A stretch of DNA of 64,000 nucleotides from an uncultured Gemmiger sp. (GTDB taxonomy: Bacteria; Bacillota; Clostridia; Oscillospirales; Ruminococcaceae): the NCBI GenBank assembly GCA_944386225.1, contig CALXAH010000011.1, positions 1 to 64,000 on the forward strand, in the 5' to 3' direction. This document shows, piece by piece, positions 50,506-58,175 of this stretch. The notes under the pieces are model-generated. The model made no database searches. It worked only from the letters and a program-made list of their open reading frames with translations, and had not been told where the DNA came from. Both the position numbers and the translations under genes were made by a program. Each line of letters starts with the position of its first letter. Position 1 is the first letter of the stretch.

Positions 50506-51689
50506 TACCATACCTCCTGCAGCAGCGCGCGGATATCGCTTGCGCCGGCTTCCCGGGGATTCACAATAATGGCGCCGTCGTTCAGGGCGCGGGCAATCAC
50601 CGCGTCAAAATCGCTTTCCTGCACCTTGCCGGTGTCCCGCAGCCGTGCCGGAAGTTTGCAGGTCTGCGCCAGACGGCCGCGTAAACCTTCAATTGCCTGA
50701 ATAGCGGCCATAGGCCGTTCCGGCGCGGGGGTTGCCGCATAGATCTCGGGGCCTGCCAGCGGCAGCAGCAATTCGCCGTACCGGCTGCCGCATTTGGAAA
50801 GATTATACCGCATAACCGCCGGCAGCAGGATGTTCATAGCCTCGCCGTGGGGTACACGGCACACGCCGCCCAGTGCGTGCCCGATAGCATGAACAAGGCC
50901 CACCATACTGTTGGAGAACGCCGCGCCCGCCAGCAGGCTGGCATTGGCCATTCCCTGACGGGCTGCCAGATTATCCCCGTCGTCCACGGCGTCGGTCAGG
51001 TGAGCCATAACCAGACCAATGGCTTTTTCCGCAAAAGCATCGCTGATGGGATTGCGCTGCAGACAGCTGGCGGCTTCTACCGCGTGGCAAAGAGTATCCA
51101 TACCGGTAGCCGCCGTTACCCGCGGGGGCAGGGTGCGGGTCATCCGGGGATCGAGCACCGCCACATCCGGCAGCAGATGATAACTGATGAACTCCATTTT
51201 TACCTGCCGGTCCGGGTCGGCAATCACCGCGACCAGCGTAGCTTCACTGCCGGTTCCGGCAGTGGTGGGGATCGCCACGTAAGGAATATGCTGGCCGCGG
51301 GGCAGTGCTTCACAACCCATGTTCTGGCGCAGATCCTCGGTTCCCTGCGCAAGAACCATGCCTACACCCTTGGCGGTGTCAAGCACACTGCCGCCGCCTA
51401 CAGCCACCAGACTGTCGCAGCCGTTGCAGCGGAACAGTTCGGCTGCCCGGTTGACCACCTGAATGGAAGAGTCGGCAGGCACATCGTAAAATTCAGCAGC
51501 CGGATGGCAGCCGCTGGCTTCCATGGCCGCCTTGACCTGACCGGCAACACCGAAGCGTACAAGCCCCGCATCGCTCATCAGCATAGGCGAATGGGCACCC
51601 AGCCCTTCCAGTTCGTGTGCGATATGTTCCAAAGCGCCGCCGCCGCTTAAAATCTTGGCAGGCAGCTTGAACTCAAAATATTCCTGCAT
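50505..51689 (-). CDS. Iron-containing alcohol dehydrogenase
   Basis: A 394-residue group III Fe-dependent dehydrogenase. The nucleotide-binding part has VAVGGGSVLDTAKGVG and IPTTAGTGSEAT; metal ligands lie in MDTLCHAVEA, LVHAIGHALGG and VPHGEAM. The substrate may be a short-chain alcohol or aldehyde, or a diol, which sequence cannot resolve. It is translationally coupled to the aldehyde dehydrogenase and follows the SCP2-like gene by 18 bases. Confidence 0.93.
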   Translation of the reverse strand: MQEYFEFKLPAKILSGGGALEHIAHELEGLGAHSPMLMSDAGLVRFGVAGQVKAAMEASGCHPAAEFYDVPADSSIQVVNRAAELFRCNGCDSLVAVGGGSVLDTAKGVGMVLAQGTEDLRQNMGCEALPRGQHIPYVAIPTTAGTGSEATLVAVIADPDRQVKMEFISYHLLPDVAVLDPRMTRTLPPRVTAATGMDTLCHAVEAASCLQRNPISDAFAEKAIGLVMAHLTDAVDDGDNLAARQGMANASLLAGAAFSNSMVGLVHAIGHALGGVCRVPHGEAMNILLPAVMRYNLSKCGSRYGELLLPLAGPEIYAATPAPERPMAAIQAIEGLRGRLAQTCKLPARLRDTGKVQESDFDAVIARALNDGAIIVNPREAGASDIRALLQEVW

Positions 51690-51707
51690 TTGCTTGCGCT
51701 CCTTTCT

Positions 51708-52214
51708 TTATTTTGCCAACAAAACCGCCAGATATACCCGAATTGCCGGCACCTCATGGGCTGGCACCTCTTTTAATATGCGGCGTGCCCAGAAGCGGGG
51801 GAACAGGTATCCCTCTGCGATGTCCACGCAGCGCACAAATCCCATAACGCTGCTTACGTTCCCGCGCAGTACAAAACGATGCTGTGCATATGCGCCTGCC
51901 ACACCCAGTCGCCCGGTACACAGATAAAACGCATCCTGCACACTCTTGAAACGGATCGCCACATCCGGTTGTACGGAGCTGTCAACCGGAACAAGGCCTT
52001 TGCTTTTGGTGTGGTGAAGCCGCAAAACAGGCCCGCCCGGCAGCTCCATGCTGATGCAAAATCCCTCCGGCCACTGCGCCATCTCACCGCGCACACGGCT
52101 GTCGCATCGCTCCAACCCGCGCAAAGCCCGGGACAGGCAGGTCAGTACCAGCGAACAAACAGCGCGCTGACAGCGCAGCTTTACGCGGTACAAGCGCTCT
52201 TTTTTCATCGGCAT
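51708..52214 (-). CDS. SCP2-like lipid-binding domain protein
   Basis: A 168-residue protein I can place only loosely. The middle (GFCISMELPGGPVLRLHHTKSKGLVPVDSSVQPDVAIRFKSVQDAFYLCTGRLGVAGAYAQHRFVLRGNVSSVMGFVRCVDIAEGYLFP) has the strand-helix pattern of SCP2 sterol-carrier domains. Basic residues dominate the first 30 positions. It heads the operon with Fe-ADH and ALDH, so a hydrophobic alcohol or aldehyde could be the common substrate. The ATG follows GGAGG at six bases. Confidence 0.65.
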   Translation of the reverse strand: MPMKKERLYRVKLRCQRAVCSLVLTCLSRALRGLERCDSRVRGEMAQWPEGFCISMELPGGPVLRLHHTKSKGLVPVDSSVQPDVAIRFKSVQDAFYLCTGRLGVAGAYAQHRFVLRGNVSSVMGFVRCVDIAEGYLFPRFWARRILKEVPAHEVPAIRVYLAVLLAK

Positions 52215-52238
52215 GACGTACCTCCTTTGAAAAATAGT

Positions 52239-52255
52239 TTTAATTTCAAATTAAA
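52239..52255 (-). promoter_or_regulatory. Palindromic operator of the SCP2-ADH-ALDH operon
   Basis: TTTAATTT-c-AAATTAAA, a perfect 17-bp palindrome, begins about seven bases after the predicted transcription start. The regulator is not in the immediate neighbourhood. Confidence 0.6.
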
Positions 52256-52268
52256 CGGAATGCACATT

Positions 52269-52297
52269 ATTGTATCACCAAATGCAGGCAATGTCAA
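52269..52297 (-). promoter_or_regulatory. Promoter of the SCP2-ADH-ALDH operon
   Basis: On the minus strand TTGACA (52297-52292), 17 bases, TACAAT (52274-52269). Confidence 0.8.
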
Positions 52298-52433
52298 AGC
52301 CCGTCGAAGGCTAATGCTGGAAAAAGAATCCGGCGGCAGGAGGCAAATATTCGCTGGTTTTGCACGCTTTCATCTGATATACTGGAAATACAGCCGCCCC
52401 ATGCAGGCGGTGATTGTCTGGCGGGGGAGTATC

Positions 52434-53801
52434 ATGAAGCGAGTTCTTGCATGTCTGGCAACAATTATACTGGCGCTGTGTTTGGTTCCGGCGGGGAGTG
52501 CTGTCTGGGAACTTCCGTTTTCAGTGGATTCCCAGGCAGTGTATCTTGTACATGTAAACACCGGTACGGTTGTGCTGGACGTGAACGGGTCGCAGCGGCG
52601 CAGCCCTGCCAGCCTGACCAAAATGGTCACGGCGCTGTTGCTGATGGAAAGCGGCGAAGACCTGGATACAGTGGTGACCATTCCTGAGCATCTCCAGGCA
52701 GAGTTTGACTTTATCCAGTCGGAAAACGGCTCCGATGCAGACCTGAAAATCGGGGAACAGATCACCCTGCGCAACCTGCTGTACGGCATGATGCTGCCCA
52801 GCGGTAACGATGCGGCTTCGGTGATCGGCGATTATCTCAGCGGCGGTGATCTGGACGCATTTGCTGTACAGATGACCGAATATGCGGCCGCATTGGGCTG
52901 TGAAGATACCCGCTTTTCCTGTGCGCACGGGCTGGCGGATATGGAGGACGGAAACTGGTCTACCGCCCGGGATATGGCGTTGATTCTGCGGGCTGTGTCC
53001 CGGAATCAGGCGCTTCTGGATGTGATGGGTACGGTGGAATGGTGGATGCCTCTTTCCAACATGCACACCGAGCCCAAAACCTACACCGACGCAGAAACAC
53101 CGGCCGGCATGGCATATCGGGTGCGGAATACCAACAGCATGCTGGCAGAGAACAGTGCTGTCTATCGCAGTTACGTTGTGGCGGGCAAAAGCGGCTTTAC
53201 CAATCAGGCGGGCCGCTGCTTTGCCAGCTTTTCCCGTCAGGGGGAGGACAGCTGGATTCTGGTGGTAATGGGCGCACGCCGGGAACTGGATGATGGCGTT
53301 ACCTATGCATCCCGGGATACAGTGGCCATCCTGGACTGGGCACTGGAACGCTTTGCAATCGGTCAGGCACCGGAGGAAACCGGGCCCCTGGCCGAAGTTC
53401 CGGTGCTCTGGAATGATAAGACTGATACGGTTTCGGTCTGGCCTGCCCAAACGATTACAGCATTGCTGGACAAGGAACAGCCGACAGAATGGCAGCTCGC
53501 TCTGCCGGAACAGCTGGAAACTCCGCTGAAAGCCGGTCAGACAGTGGGAGAAGCTGACCTGTACATAAACGGCGATTTAATCGGAACCGTTCCGCTGGAG
53601 GTGCGTGATGACCTTTCCCGCAGTTGGTGGCTGCACTTCACGGGTACCCATACCACCGGACAGATTGTTTTGTTGATTGCAGCCGTACTGCTGGCCATTC
53701 TTCTTGTTGCGGCTGTTGCTGTTTTGCGCCTGCGGTGCATGATCCGAAAGCGCCGTCGCCGAAAAGCTGCCGCAGCCGGGCGTTATCTCTACCGCGGGTA
53801 A
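52434..53801 (+). CDS. D-alanyl-D-alanine carboxypeptidase (DacF/PBP5-like)
   Basis: A 455-residue low-molecular-weight penicillin-binding protein that trims the terminal D-alanine of peptidoglycan stem peptides. The signal peptide is RVLACLATIILALCLVPAGSA. Active-site motifs are SLTK (S60, K63), SGN (S123) and KSG (from K252). A membrane anchor (IVLLIAAVLLAILLVAAVAVLRL, about 420-442) with a basic cytoplasmic tail ends the protein. The ATG at 52434 is preceded by GGGGGAG. It is divergent from the alcohol dehydrogenase operon and followed by a terminator. Confidence 0.92.
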   Translation: MKRVLACLATIILALCLVPAGSAVWELPFSVDSQAVYLVHVNTGTVVLDVNGSQRRSPASLTKMVTALLLMESGEDLDTVVTIPEHLQAEFDFIQSENGSDADLKIGEQITLRNLLYGMMLPSGNDAASVIGDYLSGGDLDAFAVQMTEYAAALGCEDTRFSCAHGLADMEDGNWSTARDMALILRAVSRNQALLDVMGTVEWWMPLSNMHTEPKTYTDAETPAGMAYRVRNTNSMLAENSAVYRSYVVAGKSGFTNQAGRCFASFSRQGEDSWILVVMGARRELDDGVTYASRDTVAILDWALERFAIGQAPEETGPLAEVPVLWNDKTDTVSVWPAQTITALLDKEQPTEWQLALPEQLETPLKAGQTVGEADLYINGDLIGTVPLEVRDDLSRSWWLHFTGTHTTGQIVLLIAAVLLAILLVAAVAVLRLRCMIRKRRRRKAAAAGRYLYRG

Positions 53802-53803
53802 CC

Positions 53804-53832
53804 AAAAAGGCGGTTTGAAAAACCGCCTTTTT
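53804..53832. terminator. Bidirectional terminator between dacF-like gene and the unknown ORF
   Basis: AAAAAGGCGGTTT pairs perfectly with AAACCGCCTTTTT around GAA. Confidence 0.95.
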
Positions 53833-53834
53833 AC

Positions 53835-54221
53835 TCAAATCTTCTGGAGCAGCCTTTTCAGAAACAGCCGCATACGGGAATAGCCATGCTGTTTGTCCGT
53901 TTTCAGGTCTTCCAGAAATTCCCACTTAAGACGGCTTCCGTCGAACCACAGAGTACTGCCCTCCTTTTTTGTAAGGCGGCAGGGAAGAGGCGGGTCTTTG
54001 GCGGCCCAGCTGGGAATTGCCTGCCAGACCAGCCCTTCCTCGCCTGCATCATGGCCGCGGACTTCCATAACAAGGCAGGCCGCCTCCCCGTAACAGTAGC
54101 GGGAAAAAATCACGTTACCATCTATATAGATGGTAAGCAGATCCCGATATTTGCTTACATATTCCTTTTCGTATCGCCGCCCACAGAGACCCTCCGGGAT
54201 GAGGCTGTTCAGACCGTTCAT
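53835..54221 (-). CDS. Hypothetical protein, 128 residues
   Basis: I do not recognise this protein. It is soluble, with no membrane segment or signal peptide. It has mixed strands in the middle (YRDLLTIYIDGNVIFSRYCYGEAACLVMEV) and a basic, Lys/Arg-rich C-terminal third (LKWEFLEDLKTDKQHGYSRMRLFLKRLLQKI). A GGAGG site precedes the ATG, a promoter (54258-54286) lies upstream and a bidirectional terminator lies at the stop, so it is a real monocistronic gene. It is divergent from deoC. Confidence 0.7.
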   Translation of the reverse strand: MNGLNSLIPEGLCGRRYEKEYVSKYRDLLTIYIDGNVIFSRYCYGEAACLVMEVRGHDAGEEGLVWQAIPSWAAKDPPLPCRLTKKEGSTLWFDGSRLKWEFLEDLKTDKQHGYSRMRLFLKRLLQKI

Positions 54222-54257
54222 ACGTTGCCTCCTGTTTTGTACAGTTCATCTGGATTA

Positions 54258-54286
54258 ATTGTAGCAGAAATTCGACATTTCGCCAA
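54258..54286 (-). promoter_or_regulatory. Promoter of the hypothetical 128-residue gene
   Basis: On the minus strand TTGGCG (54286-54281), 17 bases, TACAAT (54263-54258). Confidence 0.6.
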
Positions 54287-54304
54287 CAAAATCTGCAAAA
54301 ATGC

Positions 54305-54333
54305 TTGACCGAGTGCCTTTGTGGCGGTACGCT
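54305..54333 (+). promoter_or_regulatory. deoC promoter
   Basis: TTGACC (54305-54310), 17 bases, TACGCT (54328-54333). The TATAAG a few bases further gives an over-long spacer and is not used. Confidence 0.55.
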
Positions 54334-54372
54334 ATAAGTACGACCAAGAAATGTAAACAAGGAGAATCTGTT

Positions 54373-55038
54373 ATGCTGAACCAGTATATTGATCACACCT
54401 ATCTGAAACCCTTTGCCAAAAAAGAGGACATCCTGCGCGTATGCAGTGAGGCACGCCAGTACCAGTTTGCTTCCGTCTGCGTGAACCCCTGCAACGTGGC
54501 CCTTGTCCATGAAGCGCTGGCCGGTAGCGGTGTTAAGACCTGCAGTGTAATCGGGTTCCCGTTCGGTACCCACACAACTGCCATCAAGGTAGCCGAAGCG
54601 GAGGGTGCCATTGCAGACGGTGCGGACGAAATCGATATGGTCATCAATGTGGGCCGTCTGCTGGACGGTGACGAGGATTTTGTGCAGGCAGAAGTAGCGG
54701 CGCTGGTAGAAGCCTGCCACAGCCGTGGCGCACTGCTCAAGGTGATCATTGAGACCTGCTATCTGAACGAGGAGCAGATTGCCGCCATGTGCCGTATTGT
54801 GGAAGATACCGGCGCGGACTTTATCAAGACCAGCACCGGCTACGGTTCCCGCGGCGCCGATCCCCATGACATCGAGCTGTTCAAAAAGTATCTGAAAAAG
54901 CCGGCCAAGATGAAGGCTTCCGGCGGAATCCGCACCACCAAGGATGCGCAGATGTACGTGGATATGGGCTGTGCCCGTCTGGGCACCAGCAACGGTGTGC
55001 AGATCATGGAAGGCGCACAGGGCGGCGAAGCGTACTGA
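54373..55038 (+). CDS. deoC: Deoxyribose-phosphate aldolase
   Basis: A 221-residue class I aldolase that cleaves 2-deoxyribose-5-phosphate into glyceraldehyde-3-phosphate and acetaldehyde. The Schiff-base lysine is K152 in FIKTSTGY, a second lysine is in MKASGGIRT, and the N-terminal IDHTYLKP is typical. The ATG at 54373 follows GGAG. It is monocistronic, between its own promoter and terminator, about 10 kb from the nucleoside island whose deoxyribose it would consume. A deoB-type phosphopentomutase is not in the window. Confidence 0.95.
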   Translation: MLNQYIDHTYLKPFAKKEDILRVCSEARQYQFASVCVNPCNVALVHEALAGSGVKTCSVIGFPFGTHTTAIKVAEAEGAIADGADEIDMVINVGRLLDGDEDFVQAEVAALVEACHSRGALLKVIIETCYLNEEQIAAMCRIVEDTGADFIKTSTGYGSRGADPHDIELFKKYLKKPAKMKASGGIRTTKDAQMYVDMGCARLGTSNGVQIMEGAQGGEAY

Positions 55039-55059
55039 TTGTAAAAACTGATTATGAGC

Positions 55060-55094
55060 AAAAGAGCCAGCCGGGGATACCGGCAGGCTCTTTT
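55060..55094. terminator. Bidirectional terminator between deoC and the flippase-like gene
   Basis: AAAAGAGCC-a-GCCGG pairs with CCGGC-a-GGCTCTTTT. Confidence 0.93.
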
Positions 55095-55108
55095 GCTGGC
55101 AGACAGTA

Positions 55109-56170
55109 TCATGCGCGCTTGTGATGGCTTTTGGGGGGCAGCTTTGCGGAAAGCGGTGCGGCCCGGCGGAGCATAAGCTGGCTGACGCCCAATGCGGCGG
55201 CGCTGATGAGCAGAACCAGATAGAAACTTACTCCGCGGTTGATACACAATGAGGCCGCCAGATACTGGCCGGGAAATACGGCGGCGAATACGGTGGAATA
55301 GACAAGTTCGTTTGCTCCCATTGAGCCGGGGAGCGGCAGCATGTCCACCGCGATGTAGACGGAAGCCTGCAGAACCAGCACGGTAAGCAGGTCGGCCCCT
55401 CGCAGGCCGAGACCGCGATAAATGAACCAGGTCAAAACAAATAAGGTGCTGCGCTGCAGAAATGTCATGCCCACAGCCGTCAGAATGCAGCCGGGATGGC
55501 CGCGGAAATACCGCACCACATTCTGGTATTCTTCTACCGTGTTCATCAGCTTTTCATGACGGGCAGGGGAGGGCTTGAGCAGATGCAGCTTCTCCAAAAG
55601 AGCTTCCAGCCCGCTTACGACCCGGCGCGAGAAACGGGGGGTGACCATGACGAATACCAGGATGGCCACCAGCAGTATGTTCAGGCCGAGCCCCAGATAA
55701 TACAGCCAGAGCAAGCCGCCGAAGGCGCCGCGCAGAATATTGCCGGCGACTGCCATCAGTGCCAGGCCCAGTATAACCAGAACGAACTTGTACAGTACAG
55801 CCACTACCATGAGAACCGGTGTGCTGTCCGCAATGCGCACACCTTCCCGTTTCATGTAATAAACCTGTGCCGGCTGGCCGCCGGTAGCAGATGGTGTAAT
55901 GGCAGAAAAGAAAAAGCCAACAAAGGACCAGCGAATACACTGAGGCGGATGCACCGGAATATTCAGCGCCCGAAGCAGATACCAGATAATCATACCCTCG
56001 CCCGCTACAAACAGCAGTGCTGCCAGGATGCCGGGGGCCAGCCATGTCAGCTGCACCGCGGCAATAGCCGCCAGCACCGCCCGCATATCGTTGGATTTGA
56101 GCAGCACAAAAATCGTGGCGGCAATCAGAATCACAAGAAACAAAACGCTGCCTAAATATTTACGCTTCAT
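55109..56170 (-). CDS. Flippase-like membrane protein (UPF0104/MprF N-terminal domain type)
   Basis: A 353-residue polytopic protein of the lysylphosphatidylglycerol synthase transmembrane (YbhN/AglD-like) family. It has about eight membrane helices and the conserved FFFSAITPSATGGQPAQVYYM, AVLYKFVLVILG and PLPGSMGANELVY. There is no C-terminal aminoacyl transferase domain, so it is the membrane-only form thought to move lipids or lipid-linked sugars. The ATG at 56170 follows AGAGG. It overlaps the preceding gene by 11 bases as the third gene of a minus-strand operon. Confidence 0.88.
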   Translation of the reverse strand: MKRKYLGSVLFLVILIAATIFVLLKSNDMRAVLAAIAAVQLTWLAPGILAALLFVAGEGMIIWYLLRALNIPVHPPQCIRWSFVGFFFSAITPSATGGQPAQVYYMKREGVRIADSTPVLMVVAVLYKFVLVILGLALMAVAGNILRGAFGGLLWLYYLGLGLNILLVAILVFVMVTPRFSRRVVSGLEALLEKLHLLKPSPARHEKLMNTVEEYQNVVRYFRGHPGCILTAVGMTFLQRSTLFVLTWFIYRGLGLRGADLLTVLVLQASVYIAVDMLPLPGSMGANELVYSTVFAAVFPGQYLAASLCINRGVSFYLVLLISAAALGVSQLMLRRAAPLSAKLPPKSHHKRA

Positions 56171-56726
56171 ATGCGCGCCTCTTTTCATACATCAACGGCC
56201 GACGGCCAATATACCCGGCCAGGGAACCTTCATATACCAGCCGCGTTCCGGGCAGCTCATAAAAGTCGCGGGGCGTTACCAAAGAAAAGTGCTTGCTGAA
56301 CAGATGCATGCCGTTTTTGCTCAGTACGCGGGCCAAAAACGAACTGCAGGTGAAATGGTTCTTTTGATAAAAGGGCCGCCCCATCAGAATAAACGGAAGC
56401 CCCAGCACACAGTAGTGAAAGTGAAACCGGCGCTGCCAGCAAAGACGCATTTCCCGGCGCAGCCGTTCCTTAAACGCAGTGGTGCAGGGGTAACTGACCA
56501 CCCGATAGTTGGCCGTGGGAAAGACCTGAAGAATACGGTGCGCATCCTCCTGCACAAAACCGGCGATGACCGGAACCGAAGGTACGCGTCGCCCTACGCT
56601 GTAGGTCTCGTGAAGATCCGGGTCAAAGGCCAGCGCCACATGACAGTATTCGATACCGGTTGCCTGCCGGATAATGCTGGCGAACAGGCCTGGTGTGCTC
56701 ACAAGCACAAAATACAGGTTTTCCAT
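56160..56726 (-). CDS. Permuted NlpC/P60-like (YiiX/LRAT type) protein
   Basis: A 188-residue protein tentatively assigned to the permuted papain-like fold. A histidine in IEYCHVALAFD (H29) precedes the presumed nucleophile cysteine in FTCSSFLARVL (C127); that His-before-Cys order is the hallmark of the YiiX/LRAT branch. No signal peptide is seen. Such enzymes act on peptides or transfer acyl groups on lipids. It lies between a glycosyltransferase and a flippase-like gene, so an envelope substrate is likely. The ATG at 56726 follows GGAGA. Confidence 0.6.
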   Translation of the reverse strand: MENLYFVLVSTPGLFASIIRQATGIEYCHVALAFDPDLHETYSVGRRVPSVPVIAGFVQEDAHRILQVFPTANYRVVSYPCTTAFKERLRREMRLCWQRRFHFHYCVLGLPFILMGRPFYQKNHFTCSSFLARVLSKNGMHLFSKHFSLVTPRDFYELPGTRLVYEGSLAGYIGRRPLMYEKRRAYEA

Positions 56727-56739
56727 ACAGAGTTTCTCC

Positions 56740-57756
56740 TTACTGGAACTGCACCACCCGGCGGGCCAGACGATAGCCGGCCAGGGTAAGCCATCGGCCA
56801 AGACTTCCCGGCAGATAGGTAAAGCCGCTCAGACAATGGTAGCGCAGCTTTTTGTACAGGGACGGATCCAACCGGTCCATATACTCCCATAATTCCCGGC
56901 GCTTTTCCAGCGCCTCGGGGGTGCCGATCAGAAGCAGATGAATCGAGGAAATCGAGGTCATGATGGAAACATTGCGGGTCATATAGCGGGCCAGTTTGGG
57001 GCTGCGTACAGTTTTCAGATCCACGCTTTCCGCTACCAGCTTGTTCACCTTGATCTGCTGGTCGATCCGGCGCATCAGCACACTTTCGTTTACCGACTGA
57101 TCATCCCGTCCCAGAAAATAGTGGTACAGATCCATATCCAGATAACAGATTGTCTCTACCAGGGGCAGAGGTTTATAGGCAAAAAGATTGTCCACATAGA
57201 AAGTGTGAATGGGCAACCGTACCCCGCTGTCCCGCAGCAGCTGCGTGCGGAAAATCAGGGCATGCATAATCAGATACTGGGATGGCCCGAACCGGCCGGT
57301 GTCCTCCCAACCGCAAATTCTGTTGGCGGGGAAGATGTTTCCGTAGCCCATGGAATTTTGCCGGCCTTCGTGCAGGTGATCGTATACATAGTTGCATACC
57401 ACCATGTCCACACGGGTTTCGGTGCTGTGCCATGCCTCCAGCCTGTCCAGAAGACGCTCCAGGCTTCCGGTATCCAGCCAGTCGTCCGAGTCCACAACCT
57501 TATAATACAGCCCAGTTGCGTTGTCCAGACCGGCATTTACGCCGGCGCCGTGGCCCTGATTGGGCTGATGAATTACCTTGACGATATCCGGATGCTCCTC
57601 TGCGTAACGATCCGCAATGGCTCCGGTATTGTCTGTGGAGCCGTCGTCCACCAGAATGATTTCAACCCGGTCGCCGCCGGTGAGCAATGTATCCACACAG
57701 CGGGCCATGTAATCCTGCGAATTGTAGCAGGGCACCGCAAAAGTCAGAAATTTCAT
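56740..57756 (-). CDS. Family 2 glycosyltransferase
   Basis: A 338-residue GT-A fold glycosyltransferase. The N-terminal FLTFAVPCYNSQDYMARCVDTLL, VDDGSTDN (D37, D38) and the metal-binding DSD near residue 89 in YKVVDSDDWLDTG are diagnostic. The C-terminal 150 residues are helical and shared with enzymes that glycosylate lipids or wall polymers. The ATG at 57756 follows GGAGG. It is first in a three-gene operon with the NlpC/P60-like and flippase-like genes. The sugar donor and acceptor are unknown. Confidence 0.9.
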   Translation of the reverse strand: MKFLTFAVPCYNSQDYMARCVDTLLTGGDRVEIILVDDGSTDNTGAIADRYAEEHPDIVKVIHQPNQGHGAGVNAGLDNATGLYYKVVDSDDWLDTGSLERLLDRLEAWHSTETRVDMVVCNYVYDHLHEGRQNSMGYGNIFPANRICGWEDTGRFGPSQYLIMHALIFRTQLLRDSGVRLPIHTFYVDNLFAYKPLPLVETICYLDMDLYHYFLGRDDQSVNESVLMRRIDQQIKVNKLVAESVDLKTVRSPKLARYMTRNVSIMTSISSIHLLLIGTPEALEKRRELWEYMDRLDPSLYKKLRYHCLSGFTYLPGSLGRWLTLAGYRLARRVVQFQ

Positions 57757-57939
57757 ACTTACGCCTCCTGTCAGCACGTTCCGGGCGATTCAGCCGTGAA
57801 CGTGTCTTGCCGGCCTTTTTCGTACAGTCTTATATACGACAAAGCAGAAGCTTTGTTTTCAGAGCATTCAAAAGATTTACAAATGCTTTGCTGCTCTTAA
57901 ACCGGAAAACCCTCAAAACCCTGCGTTATAGCTTGTTTG

Positions 57940-57969
57940 TTGTGCAAATGGCACAATCTGTACTATAAT
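57940..57969 (+). promoter_or_regulatory. Distal promoter upstream of lysA with an inverted repeat in its spacer
   Basis: TTGTGC (57940-57945), 18 bases, TATAAT (57964-57969). TTGTGC-aaatg-GCACAA is a perfect inverted repeat covering the -35 and the spacer, a likely operator. The first gene downstream is lysA, 200 bases away. Confidence 0.6.
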
Positions 57970-58088
57970 TTTAACGCTTTTTTTCTACAGCGCTGTTTTT
58001 TCGGGTTCTGCAGACAGAAAGCTCTGAACCAAAGAAGACGCCTGTTCTTTGAAAATGAAAAAAGATGCAGATTTTTTTGCGTTTTCCA

Positions 58089-58117
58089 TTGCTACCCGTC
58101 GTTTTTTGCCCTATAAT
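58089..58117 (+). promoter_or_regulatory. Proximal lysA promoter
   Basis: TTGCTA (58089-58094), 17 bases, TATAAT (58112-58117), with a leader of about 52 bases. Confidence 0.75.
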
Positions 58118-58175
58118 ACAAACCGTCGGGAAAGTTAGATCGCCCGGAATTGAGGGCAAGAAAGGGAAGATCCGT

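Larger units (their letters stand above)
57757..58175. other. 419-base intergenic region between the GT2 operon and lysA
   Basis: AT-richer than its surroundings. It holds two plus-strand promoters (57940-57969 and 58089-58117), and must hold the unrecognised promoter of the divergent glycosyltransferase operon. I see no convincing ORF, tRNA or known riboswitch. GGTTC/GAACC and CAGCGCTG palindromes lie in the stretch between the two promoters. Confidence 0.6.

Noticed and set aside
55109-56170. Full MprF lysylphosphatidylglycerol synthase
   Set aside because: Only the membrane flippase-like part is present; there is no C-terminal aminoacyl transferase domain.
57970-58175. Lysine riboswitch before lysA
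   Set aside because: The stretch lacks the length, the conserved junction sequences and the terminator expected for an L-box.
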